From NCBI GenBank assembly GCA_030428885.1, contig JAUIEJ010000001.1:675557-739556 (forward strand): a stretch of 64,000 bases of DNA, in the 5' to 3' direction. Source of the DNA: Gemmatimonadota bacterium (lineage in GTDB: Bacteria; Gemmatimonadota; Gemmatimonadetes; Longimicrobiales; Gaopeijiaceae). Positions within the stretch are counted from its first letter, which is position 1. Each line of letters starts with the position of its first letter. A model generated the notes under the pieces. That model was given only the letters and a program-made list of their open reading frames with translations, had not been told where the DNA came from and did no database searches. Positions 1-8,144 of the stretch are shown one piece after another. The translations under genes and the position numbers were made by a program.

Positions 1-599
1 CCCAGGACCCGGAAGTGGTCCACCGAGACCCGGGCTCCCCGCACCTCCAGGGGCTCGCCCTGGCCCGTGAGGGTGAATCCCCACCCGCTGTACCCCGTGA
101 TGGACTCCAGGGCCGGAGACGCCGCCAACGCATCCCGGACCATGGCGCCGTTGAAGTTCATGGTGGGCCACACCGCCACCAGACGGTCGGGCTCGGGGTA
201 GGGCAGGGGGGTCAACAGCACCCCATCCACCGCCGACCAGGTGGCCGTGGCCGCCCCCACCCCCAGGGCCAGGGTGCCCACGATGCCCGCGCTGGCCAGA
301 GGCCGGCGACCGAGAGATTTCGCGCCCTGTCGTAGATCCTGCAGCCATCCGCCCATCCCGTCCTCCCTGTCGATGTACGTGGGGCGCCACTCCGGGGCGA
401 GCACCCCGTGGACGCCCAGATCGAGGATCGCCCGAGCCCAGACCCACCCTCGCCCCAGGGGCCCTCGGGCCGCCCCCAGGCGCACGGCGAAGAGGTCCTC
501 GAGGTCGGGACCGAAGCGTCGCCCCAGGTCGTGGGGCAGAAAGCGGATCAGGCGGCGATACAGGGCCCGGGCCCGCCGGTGCTCGGGTCGCCGCCTCAC
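1..599 (-). CDS. ADOP-type ABC permease (MacB/FtsX-like), N-terminal part; runs off left edge
   Basis: Only the first ~199 residues are in the window. Translation starts at a GTG at 599-597 that overlaps the TGA of the upstream PadR gene (GTGA). The N-terminus has the short soluble ADOP prefix (YRRLIRFLPHDLGRRFG...), then a first transmembrane segment after GWLQDLRQGAKSLGRRPLA. This is followed by the start of a periplasmic MacB-type domain (SAVDGVLLTPLPYPEPDRLV), which resembles the corresponding part of the complete permeases at 35936, 44364 and 47182. ADOP proteins are duplicated MacB/FtsX-type permeases commonly paired with PadR regulators; their substrates are unknown. Missing beyond the window: the second half with the remaining TM segments. 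Confidence 0.88.
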   Translation of the reverse strand, partial: MRRRPEHRRARALYRRLIRFLPHDLGRRFGPDLEDLFAVRLGAARGPLGRGWVWARAILDLGVHGVLAPEWRPTYIDREDGMGGWLQDLRQGAKSLGRRPLASAGIVGTLALGVGAATATWSAVDGVLLTPLPYPEPDRLVAVWPTMNFNGAMVRDALAASPALESITGYSGWGFTLTGQGEPLEVRGARVSVDHFRVL

Positions 600-940
600 C
601 CCTCGGCCTCTCCCAGGAGGTCCCGGGCGTCGGCTTCGCGCACCAGGTCCCGGAGCCGCCGGGCCTCGTCCCGGGCGACCCGCCGTCCCGCAGGAGTGAG
701 GCCCAGATAGGTGCGCCGGGGATCGGCGCCCTCCGGCGACGGGCACTCCTCCAGAAGGCCCCGGGCTGACAGATCACGGATCCGTCGGAAGAGGTTGGCC
801 GGGTAGATGGTCATTCGGCCCCCCTCCGCGCGTTCGATCTCCCGGACGATGGCCGTGCCGTAGCTGGGCTCGGCCGTCAGGACCATGAGGATCCGGAATT
901 CCAGGGGGTGGAGGGGCGGGTGGGCGCGGGAGTCGGGCAC
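596..940 (-). CDS. PadR-family transcriptional regulator
   Basis: This 114-aa winged-helix protein carries the PadR core: an N-terminal helix (LEFRILMVLTAEPSYGTAI), a recognition region (MTIYPANLFRRIRDLSARGLLEE), and a wing with the PRRTYLGLTPAGRRVA motif. The start is a GTG at 940; no good Shine-Dalgarno is visible. Its stop overlaps the start of the downstream ADOP permease, so the two are translationally coupled. A repeat-bearing promoter candidate lies just upstream, overlapping the end of the RND gene. By family, it is probably a local repressor of the permease. Confidence 0.88.
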   Translation of the reverse strand: MPDSRAHPPLHPLEFRILMVLTAEPSYGTAIVREIERAEGGRMTIYPANLFRRIRDLSARGLLEECPSPEGADPRRTYLGLTPAGRRVARDEARRLRDLVREADARDLLGEAEG

Positions 941-949
941 GGAGGACGC

Positions 950-980
950 TCGGTGTTTACTGTCGACTGGACACTGTCAA
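950..980 (-). promoter_or_regulatory. Candidate promoter/operator of the padR-ADOP pair
   Basis: On the minus strand TTGACA (980-975) fits a -35 hexamer and overlaps the RND stop codon. A weak TAAACA lies ~15 bp downstream. GACAGT occurs twice on the minus strand (978-973 and 964-959), 14 bp apart, as expected for a dimeric repressor site. The -10 is poor, so this is tentative. Confidence 0.35.
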
Positions 981-3900
981 AATGATTCTATCTCGTGGGA
1001 CAGGTCCCGTCCCGAAAGGGTTGCACCGAGGCGGTAGAGCACGGGGACCACGAACAGGGTGAGCACCGTGCTGACCAGGAGTCCCCCGATGATGACCCAC
1101 CCCAACGGGCTCCACAGCGACGACCCCGTGAGGGTGAGGGGCAGGAGTCCCCCGATGGTGGTGAGGGTGGTGAGGACGATGGGTGAGAACCGGGCCTCGC
1201 CGGCCCGGGCCAGCGCCTCGTCCACGTCGGCGCCCTCTCCCCGGGCCCGATTGGCGAACTCCACCAGCAGGATCGCGTTGTTGATCACGATGCCGGCGAG
1301 GCTGGTGATGCCGATGAAGGCGGTGAACGAGAAGGTGTATCCGGTGACGAGCAACGCCAGGACGGCGCCGACGAAGGCCAGGGGCACGGCCGCGAAGATC
1401 ACGAGGGGCTGGACGAAGGAACGGAACTGGAGGACGAGCACGGCGAAGATCCCGAAGACCGCCACCAAGAGGGCCCGGAGCATGCCCGCGAACCCCTCCT
1501 GCTGTTCCTCGAAGACGCCCCCGGCGATCCAGCGGTAGCCGTCGGGCCACGGCTCGGATTCCAGGGCCTGGCGCGCGGCCCGGGTCACGTCCAGGGCCGA
1601 GACGTCGGCGTCGACCCGGGCCGTCACGGTGGCGACGCGCTCACCGTCGTAGTGCTCGAGCAGGCCGGTGGCTTCCACCAGCTCCACCCGGGCCACCTGG
1701 GCCAGGGGCACCCGGGCCCCGGTGCGCGTCCGAAGCCGAATCCGGTCGAGGTCGTCGGGCGTGGGATGCTCTCCGGAGATCGGCATGCGCACCACCACGT
1801 CGAGCTCCTCGCCCCGGGGGTCGCGCCACGTGGTGACCGGGGTCCCGGCCAGATGGGCGCGGACCGTGCGGTCGAGGGTCGCCGGGTCGAGTCCGGTGAG
1901 GTGGAGGCGGCCCGGATCCACCCGGAGGGCCAGATCGGTGCGGCGCTCCCCCAGAGCGTTTCGCACGTCCCGGGCCCCGGGTGTGGCCCGGAGGATCTCC
2001 TCGATCCGGCGGGAGAGGCGCGTCAGTTCGCCGATCTCGTCGCCCACGACCCGAAAGACCACCGGGGCCTCCACCGGGGGGCCGTTTTCGAACTCCACCA
2101 CGGTGAAGCGGGCTCCGGGGATGCGGGCGAGGGAGTCACGCAGCGCGGGAATCACCCGCGCGTGATCGGCGAACGTCGCCGTCTGGACGAACACCTGGCC
2201 GACGTTGGAGGTCTCCCCGCGGGGCACCACGTTGTAGTAGACCTGGGGGTGGTCCCGCCCGGTGTTGCCCGCGACCCGTTCCACGTCGTCCAGCCCGGCC
2301 ACCAGTTCCTCCACCCTCCGGACCACGCCGTCGGTCCCGTCGAGGGACGTGCCGGCCGGGGCCTCGATGGAGACGAGGAACTGGGGCTTCTCGGCCGCGG
2401 GGAAGAGGGAGACGCCCACAAGGGGGAAGAGGGCGAGGCTCAGGGCCAGGGCCAGGGCAGCCCCCCCCAGGACCCGGGCCGGATGGCGGAGGGCCCCCTC
2501 CAGGGCCCGGCGATACGGACCCGTGGCGAGGCCCGTGAGGCGATCACCGCGGTGTGCCGGCGGTCCGGCCTCGGCGGTGGACGGTGGGGCGTTGGAGGGC
2601 GCCCCCGACCGGCCGGCCAGAAGTCGAGAAGCCAGCCACGGGGTCAAGGTCAGGGACAGAAGCAGCGACGCCAGGAGGGCGTAGACCACGGTCACCGGCA
2701 GGCTCCGGATGTAGTCTCCCGTGGTGGTGGGCATGGCGATCATGGGCACGAAGGCCAGCACGGTCGTGACGGTGCCGCTGGTGCTGGGACCGGCGACCTC
2801 CACGGCCCCTTCCAGGGCGGCCTTCAGGGGCGATCGACCGAGTCGCCGGTGTCGGGCCACGTTCTCCACCACGACGATGGCGTCGTCGACGAGGAGTCCC
2901 AGGGCGATGACCAGGCCCACGATGGACATCTGCTGGAGTCCGAAATCGCCCGCGTCGACCCCGGCCAGGGCCAGGAGGACCGCGAGGGGAATCGTCATCA
3001 CCACCAGCAGGGCGGGGCGCCACCCCAGGAACACGACCATGACCAACCCCACCAGGGCCACACCCTGGAGGAGGCTGGCGAAGAAGCCTCCCACCCGGGC
3101 ATCGACGCTGGCGGACTGGTCGAAGAGGGGCAGGATCTCGACCCCGTCCGGGAGGGTCGTCCGGAAGGCCTCGATCTCGTCGTGGAGCGCGGCGACCACG
3201 TCCATCACGTTGGTTCCGTCCCGCTGGGTCGCCGACACGAGCACGGCGGGCCGCCCCGACACCCGGACCCGGTGGCGGTCGTCCTCCCGGGTCTCGAAGA
3301 CCTCGGCCACGTCGCCGACCCGCACCTGCTGGGCGCCTCGGCCGGCCACCACCACCTCCCGGATGGCGGCGAGGGAGCCGAGTTCCCCCGTGGTGCGCAC
3401 GTTGAACCGGCGGGCGCCCGCATCGACGCTTCCACCGGGGAGGTCGAGCCCGGCCCCCCGGAGGGCGGCGGCCACGTCTTCCCACCCCAGGCCGTGGGAG
3501 TCGAGGCGCACGGGGTCGACGGCCACCCGGACCTCGCGCTCGGCCAGGGCCCACACGTCGACGGCCTTCACCCCCGCCACCCGCTCCAGGCGCCGCTCCA
3601 GGAGTTCGGCGGAGCGGCGCACCCGTTCGATCTCGTCGTCGTCGGCCCGGAGGGCGATCTGGAGGACCGACACGTCGGTCAGGCTCACCTGGATCACGTC
3701 CAGGGTGCGGAGTTCGGCGGGAAGGTCGGCCCGGATCCGGTTCACGGCCTGGAGCACGCGATCGTAGCCGTCGTCGGGGTCGGTGCCCACCACCATGTCG
3801 ACGGAGATCCGGGCCAGGCCGTCGTCCATGGTGGACTGCACCCGATCGACGTCGTCGAGCTCCCGGAGCTCTTCCTCGACGGGGTCCACCACCAGCGACT

Positions 3901-4078
3901 CCAGGTCCGTCGCGTCGGCGCCGGGGAGGACGGCCACGATGGTCGAGGAGGGCACGTCGAAGACCGGATCCTCGGACCGGGGCATGGTGACGAAGCTCAC
4001 CAGGCCGAGGCCGGCTCCCAGGGCCACCGCGATCCCCGTGAACCGGGGATTGCGCAGAGCCTGTTCCGGGAGGTTCAT
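977..4078 (-). CDS. RND-family efflux pump inner-membrane subunit (AcrB-like)
   Basis: This 1033-aa protein has normal RND length and architecture: a TM1 near the N-terminus, a large periplasmic porter domain, a TM bundle with the GLLVDDAIVVVEN segment (paired Asp for proton relay), a second TM helix around the middle followed by a second porter domain, and a final TM bundle (FIGITSLAGIVINNAILLVEF). It would export substrates with proton antiport, together with the adaptor and outer-membrane channel encoded upstream. The ATG at 4078 overlaps the adaptor stop (ATGA). An upstream in-frame extension exists but lies over the adaptor gene. The HAE-like DD motif suggests organic compounds rather than metals; the actual substrate is not readable from sequence. 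Confidence 0.95.
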   Translation of the reverse strand: MNLPEQALRNPRFTGIAVALGAGLGLVSFVTMPRSEDPVFDVPSSTIVAVLPGADATDLESLVVDPVEEELRELDDVDRVQSTMDDGLARISVDMVVGTDPDDGYDRVLQAVNRIRADLPAELRTLDVIQVSLTDVSVLQIALRADDDEIERVRRSAELLERRLERVAGVKAVDVWALAEREVRVAVDPVRLDSHGLGWEDVAAALRGAGLDLPGGSVDAGARRFNVRTTGELGSLAAIREVVVAGRGAQQVRVGDVAEVFETREDDRHRVRVSGRPAVLVSATQRDGTNVMDVVAALHDEIEAFRTTLPDGVEILPLFDQSASVDARVGGFFASLLQGVALVGLVMVVFLGWRPALLVVMTIPLAVLLALAGVDAGDFGLQQMSIVGLVIALGLLVDDAIVVVENVARHRRLGRSPLKAALEGAVEVAGPSTSGTVTTVLAFVPMIAMPTTTGDYIRSLPVTVVYALLASLLLSLTLTPWLASRLLAGRSGAPSNAPPSTAEAGPPAHRGDRLTGLATGPYRRALEGALRHPARVLGGAALALALSLALFPLVGVSLFPAAEKPQFLVSIEAPAGTSLDGTDGVVRRVEELVAGLDDVERVAGNTGRDHPQVYYNVVPRGETSNVGQVFVQTATFADHARVIPALRDSLARIPGARFTVVEFENGPPVEAPVVFRVVGDEIGELTRLSRRIEEILRATPGARDVRNALGERRTDLALRVDPGRLHLTGLDPATLDRTVRAHLAGTPVTTWRDPRGEELDVVVRMPISGEHPTPDDLDRIRLRTRTGARVPLAQVARVELVEATGLLEHYDGERVATVTARVDADVSALDVTRAARQALESEPWPDGYRWIAGGVFEEQQEGFAGMLRALLVAVFGIFAVLVLQFRSFVQPLVIFAAVPLAFVGAVLALLVTGYTFSFTAFIGITSLAGIVINNAILLVEFANRARGEGADVDEALARAGEARFSPIVLTTLTTIGGLLPLTLTGSSLWSPLGWVIIGGLLVSTVLTLFVVPVLYRLGATLSGRDLSHEIESF

Positions 4079-5145
4079 GGGAGGCCTCCTTCCGCCGAGA
4101 GCCTGGGCGAGGGAACGACCCGGACGGGGGTGCCCGCCCGCAGGTACGCGGCGCCGGTGGTGACGACCGCGACCCCGGGGCCGACCCCGCCGCCCCGGAC
4201 CCGGACCCCCGCGGTGCCCACGTCGAGGATCTGCACCGTCCGGGGCCGGGCCGTGTCGGCGTCCACGACGAACACCGTGCCCTGCCCGTTCCGGGCCTCC
4301 ACCACCGCCTCCGGTGGGAGCGAGACGCCCGGCCCCGTCTCCGGGGGCAGCAGGGTGAGGCGCACCACCAGACCCGAGCGGAGCGGCGCCGCAGGGCCGT
4401 CCAGGGTGACCTCCACCGGGAAGGTCCCCGTGCCCGGATCGGCGGCGGCTCCGGTGCGGGTGACCCGCCCGAACAGGACCACGCCGGGGAGCGCGTCGGT
4501 GGTCACTTCCGCCGGCGTCCCCACCGCCACCCTCAAGGCGTCGCGATCCGACAGGGCCGCATCCACGGTCCACCGGTCCCCCGCCGAGAGACGCACCACG
4601 GGCGTACCCGGCCCCACCCATTCGTCGGGCTCCACCATCCGGGCTGCCACGCGCCCCGCCGCGGGAGCCCGGAGTACCGTTCGCTCGACCTCCTCCGTGG
4701 CGGCGTCCACCGCGGCCTGGGCCCGGGCGCTCCGGTCCCGGGCGTCCTGGAGGGCGGCCAGGGCCACCACCGAGTCGGCGTGGAGGCGCTCGAAGCGCTC
4801 CGCCGCGCGGGCGGCCTGACGGGCGTCGGCCCGTGCGGCGTCGAGGCGGGAGGTGGCGTCGACCGTGCGAAGGCGGGCGACGGGCTGGCCCGCTCGGACC
4901 GGGTCGCCCACATCGACCTCCACCGCGTCCACGAGTCCGGGCGACCGAAACGCCAGGGTGCGCTCGGCGTCGCGGGCGACGCGCCCGGGCACCACGATGG
5001 GGTCGGGGGCCGAGTCGGCGACGGCCTCCACGGTGCGGACGGGCACCCGGTCGGGCTCGGGCGCCTCCACGGGGGCCGGCTCGCCGCCGCAGGCCGCCAG
5101 AATCAGGGCCGCCAGGGGGGCGCGCACGAGAGGGGAGACGGTCAT
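4075..5145 (-). CDS. RND efflux periplasmic adaptor (membrane fusion protein), lipoprotein
   Basis: This 356-aa protein starts with a lipoprotein signal (LAALILAAC, lipobox LAAC). It then shows the split biotinyl-lipoyl domain (VDVGDPVRAGQPVARLRTVD ... VLRAPAAGRVAARMVEPDE), which flanks an Ala/Arg-rich alpha-hairpin. A beta-barrel and a membrane-proximal domain (LPPEAVVEARNGQGTVFVVD) follow. It bridges the RND pump and the TolC-like channel. The start ATG at 5145 overlaps the stop of the outer-membrane gene, and its own stop overlaps the RND start, so the complex is translationally coupled. Confidence 0.93.
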   Translation of the reverse strand: MTVSPLVRAPLAALILAACGGEPAPVEAPEPDRVPVRTVEAVADSAPDPIVVPGRVARDAERTLAFRSPGLVDAVEVDVGDPVRAGQPVARLRTVDATSRLDAARADARQAARAAERFERLHADSVVALAALQDARDRSARAQAAVDAATEEVERTVLRAPAAGRVAARMVEPDEWVGPGTPVVRLSAGDRWTVDAALSDRDALRVAVGTPAEVTTDALPGVVLFGRVTRTGAAADPGTGTFPVEVTLDGPAAPLRSGLVVRLTLLPPETGPGVSLPPEAVVEARNGQGTVFVVDADTARPRTVQILDVGTAGVRVRGGGVGPGVAVVTTGAAYLRAGTPVRVVPSPRLSAEGGLP

Positions 5146-6578
5146 GGGGAGACTCCTGCGTCGGGAAGGGCGGGGATGTGGGCGTCGAGACCCAGGGCGT
5201 GGCGCCACCGGGCGAGCCGGGTCAGGGCCGCGGTGCGACTCGACGCCTCGGCGAGGCGGGCGTCGGTGAGGGCGGCCCGGGCGTCGAGGAACTCGAGGGG
5301 CGTGGCGAGCCCTTCGTCGACCCGCCGCTCCACGAGCCGGAACGCCTGCTCGGCGGCGGCGAGGCGAGCCGCGGCCCGGGAGATGCCGTCCATGGCCACG
5401 GTGAAGGCGCGCCGGGTCGCGTCGACTTCGAAGTCCACTGCGGCGGCCGTGGCCTCGCGGCTCGCCCGGAGCGCCGAAGCACGGGCCTGGAGCGCCCGGG
5501 CCTCGGCGTCCACCGTGCGATCGAAGAGGGGCCAGGTCACCACGAGGGAACCGGTCACGAACCGGTCGTCGGCGGCGAGTCCGTAATCGGCGCCCTGGAT
5601 GCCGGCGTCCACGGCCACGGCCAGGGTGGGGCGTCGCCGGGCGGTGGTGGCGTCGGCGGCCGCGTCCAGCGCGGCGACGCGCCGGTCGAGTCCGTCCAGC
5701 TCGGGGCGTCGGGGTCGGGGTGGGGTGCTCCCGGCTCCGGCCGTCACCGGCACGGAGACGACTTCGGTGGGCGTGGGGAGCGGCGCGTCGAGGGCGACGT
5801 GGCGCAGCAGATTGACCCGGGCCCGGGCATCGGCTTCGCTGGCTTCGGCCCGGGCCACCGCTTCGTCCACCGTCAGCCGCTCGGCCCGCGCCCGGGCGAC
5901 CACGTCCGGCGTCACGAGATCGGCCGCCAGTCGTCGGGCGGCGACCCGTTCGTGTTCGGCCACCCGGTCCCGGGCGGCCCGCTGGATCTCCACGGTCCGC
6001 CGTGCGTCGATCCAGGCGTACCAGGCCAGGGTCACGTCCAGGACGATCCGGCGCCGCTGTACGGCGAGGTCCGACTCCGCCGCGTCGGCGTCCCGTTCCC
6101 GGCGCCGGGTCTCGGCCGAGGCCGCGGGCGACCAGATGACCTGGGTGACCCGCAGCCGGGTGTCCTGCTCCCGGGGACGAAGCAGCGGCGTGTTCACGTT
6201 GGAGATGGGGGAGAACGCGTCGGTGGCGGTGAGGTCGTTGAGGGCGCCGTAGACCGGATTGAGGAGGTCGCCCACCGGAAACTCCAGGGTGCGCCCGCCG
6301 TCGGCCCGGGTGTAGCGGGCCTCCACTCCTAGGGTCGGGCGGAAGCGTGCCCGGGCCGCCTCCACCGAGGCCCGGCGGGCGTCGAGATCCAGGCGGGACC
6401 CTCGCAGGGTCGGATTGCCGGCCAGGGCCTCGGCAACGAGGCCGGCGAGGGCCGGGTCCGGCGTCGCGGAGGGGGGCCCGGGGCAGGGGCACGGGGGCGT
6501 CGGAGCGTCCTGGGCCATGGCCGAGGCCGTCGTCACGGTCCAGGCCAGCAGCACGGCCCACGGTCCCGGGCGGCTCAT
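5142..6578 (-). CDS. TolC-like outer-membrane efflux protein
   Basis: This 478-aa protein has a signal peptide (PWAVLLAWTVTTASAMA, then QDAP), a Cys/Pro-rich linker (PPCPCPGPP), and two OEP repeats. Each repeat contains long Ala/Arg-rich helices (e.g. ARASALRASREATAAAVDFEVD) and beta-strand segments such as RLRVTQVIWSP and VTGSLVVTWPLFD. It forms the outer-membrane exit duct of the tripartite pump. The start ATG at 6578 overlaps the stop of the small gene upstream. Length and repeat organisation are normal for the family. Confidence 0.93.
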   Translation of the reverse strand: MSRPGPWAVLLAWTVTTASAMAQDAPTPPCPCPGPPSATPDPALAGLVAEALAGNPTLRGSRLDLDARRASVEAARARFRPTLGVEARYTRADGGRTLEFPVGDLLNPVYGALNDLTATDAFSPISNVNTPLLRPREQDTRLRVTQVIWSPAASAETRRRERDADAAESDLAVQRRRIVLDVTLAWYAWIDARRTVEIQRAARDRVAEHERVAARRLAADLVTPDVVARARAERLTVDEAVARAEASEADARARVNLLRHVALDAPLPTPTEVVSVPVTAGAGSTPPRPRRPELDGLDRRVAALDAAADATTARRRPTLAVAVDAGIQGADYGLAADDRFVTGSLVVTWPLFDRTVDAEARALQARASALRASREATAAAVDFEVDATRRAFTVAMDGISRAAARLAAAEQAFRLVERRVDEGLATPLEFLDARAALTDARLAEASSRTAALTRLARWRHALGLDAHIPALPDAGVSP

Positions 6579-6802
6579 GGCGCGGGCTCCCGACCGCGCA
6601 CCGGGCACTCCACCGAGACCAGTTCGACCCCCAGGTCCCGGAGTCTCCCCAGGGTGCCGTGGAGGGCGACCTGATCCGGAAGGGGACCGCGGAGCAGCGT
6701 GGTGCCGTCGGGCTCGACGCGAAGCGAGAGGGGGGCGAACCGGGGAGCCCACCGTTCGGGCAGGCGACCCCGGACGCGGATCGAGTACTGGGTGTCGGAC
6801 AT
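6575..6802 (-). CDS. Small conserved protein leading the RND operon
   Basis: This 75-aa protein has no signal peptide or TM segment. The sequence reads as one compact alpha/beta domain (IRVRGRLPERW ... GTTLLRGPLPDQVALHGTLGRLRDLGVELVSVE). I recall similar short proteins of unknown function in high-GC bacteria but cannot name a family. It is the first gene of the efflux operon, and its stop overlaps the TolC-like start. It could be a small ligand-binding or regulatory factor, which is inference only. A GCGGCGGG/CCCGCCGC hairpin sits in its leader at 6818-6838. Confidence 0.7.
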   Translation of the reverse strand: MSDTQYSIRVRGRLPERWAPRFAPLSLRVEPDGTTLLRGPLPDQVALHGTLGRLRDLGVELVSVECPVRGREPAP

Positions 6803-6920
6803 GGATCCTCCGGGAGCGCGGCGGGGGCATCCCGCCGCCGTGGAACCACGCTACCGACCGACCGGGGCCCCGCGGGCGAACGATGGTTGATATCCGGGTT
6901 GATTCGCCGATTCTTCGTGC

Positions 6921-8096
6921 ATGCGGAATCGTGAGCCCATCGTCCCCTGCGCCGGCGGAGGCCATCGCGTGCGCCTGGCCGGCGGTCGCCGGTTCTTCGC
7001 GTCGGCTCGCTGTCCCCGATGCGGGGCGGCCGTGGACCCGACGCGGGGCCGGCGGGTTGCGGCGGTCGTGCTCAACCTCCTCCGACCCGTCGCCCCCCAC
7101 CCCGTCGACCGACTCGTCCACGGGGCGGCGGTGGCGTGGGTCGTGGGCATCGTCGTCGCCACTGCTCTCCTGTGGGCCTTCGCCGACGTGTGGTGGCCCG
7201 CGACCATCCTGCTCTTCGGGCCCCGGTGGGTGCTCCTCCTGCCCGGAGTCCCCCTTCTGCTGTGGGCCGCGGTACGGGATCGGGCGTGGCTGGTGCCCCT
7301 CCTCCTGGCGGGTCTACTCGGGGCCGGGCCCCTGGTGGGACTCCGGACCGGGTGGCGCACCCTCCTGCCCGAGGGCTCGGGGCCGACGCTGCGGGTGGCC
7401 ACGTTGAACGCCCGGGGGGGCGACGATCTTCCGCGCATCGACGAACTGCTGAGTCGGTGGAACGCCGACGTCGTGGTCCTCCAGGAGTGCGGGGGACCCC
7501 TCCGGGATCAGATCCGCCGATTGGGCGAGAGCCCCGGGAGTCCGCTGGACGTCCACACTGCCTCGGGGCTCTGCCTGGTCACGCGTCTGGATCTCGTGGA
7601 CGCGTCCCAGATGGATCGGGAGGCCCTGGCGTTCGCCGGGGGGGCCGGACTGGTGTGGAGCTACCTGCTCGACTGGAACGGCGACCCGGTGCGGGTGACC
7701 AATCTCCACCTCGAGACCCAGCGGGCCGGCCTGGAACTGGTGCGGATGGGGCGGGTGCGGGAGGCGCTGGACCCCCTGCGGGAGAAGTCGTTTCTGCGCA
7801 GCGTGGAATTGCGCCACGCGCGACGATGGGTCGACAGCCTGCCGGCGCCGCGGATCGTGGCCGGCGACTTCAACACCCCTCCGGAGAGCCGCATCTACCG
7901 CCAGGCCTGGGGCGACTGGACCAATGCCTTCGACGCCCGGGGCGCGGGGCTGGGGGCCACCCGATTGAACGGGTGGATCCAGGCGCGGATCGACCACGTG
8001 CTGGTGGACGGGGCCTGGCGTGTGGTGGACGTGCGGGTGGCCGAGGACGTGGGTTCGGACCACCTCCCGGTGGTGGCCACGCTCCGCCGACGCTGA
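6921..8096 (+). CDS. Membrane-anchored endonuclease/exonuclease/phosphatase-family protein
   Basis: This 391-aa protein begins with a short zinc-ribbon-like segment (one Cys at ~10, then CPRCG at ~31). Three hydrophobic segments follow, covering about residues 70-140. The C-terminal EEP domain runs from ~153 to the end and keeps the catalytic signatures: an early Asn (VATLNARGG), QE (VVLQECG), a His (NLHLET), GDFNTP, and SDHLPV near the C-terminus. The active domain would hydrolyse phosphodiester or phosphate bonds of nucleic acids, lipids or sugars; specificity is unreadable. It is divergent from the RND operon. Other starts (e.g. downstream of the Cys pairs) are possible. Confidence 0.85.
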   Translation: MRNREPIVPCAGGGHRVRLAGGRRFFASARCPRCGAAVDPTRGRRVAAVVLNLLRPVAPHPVDRLVHGAAVAWVVGIVVATALLWAFADVWWPATILLFGPRWVLLLPGVPLLLWAAVRDRAWLVPLLLAGLLGAGPLVGLRTGWRTLLPEGSGPTLRVATLNARGGDDLPRIDELLSRWNADVVVLQECGGPLRDQIRRLGESPGSPLDVHTASGLCLVTRLDLVDASQMDREALAFAGGAGLVWSYLLDWNGDPVRVTNLHLETQRAGLELVRMGRVREALDPLREKSFLRSVELRHARRWVDSLPAPRIVAGDFNTPPESRIYRQAWGDWTNAFDARGAGLGATRLNGWIQARIDHVLVDGAWRVVDVRVAEDVGSDHLPVVATLRRR

Positions 8097-8144
8097 ACCC
8101 GGACCGGCGCCGCGGCACCCCTGGTGGCCGGTGGGTGAGCCGTC

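Noticed and set aside
1652..4819. Long open frame on the plus strand opposite the RND/adaptor genes
   Set aside because: It is the antisense of high-GC coding sequence, with a Gly/His/Arg-rich composition and no domain. The minus-strand proteins have clear families.
8097..8144. Terminator between the EEP and MalT-type genes
   Set aside because: GC-rich partial inverted repeats are present but no arm is longer than a few bases and there is no U-tract.
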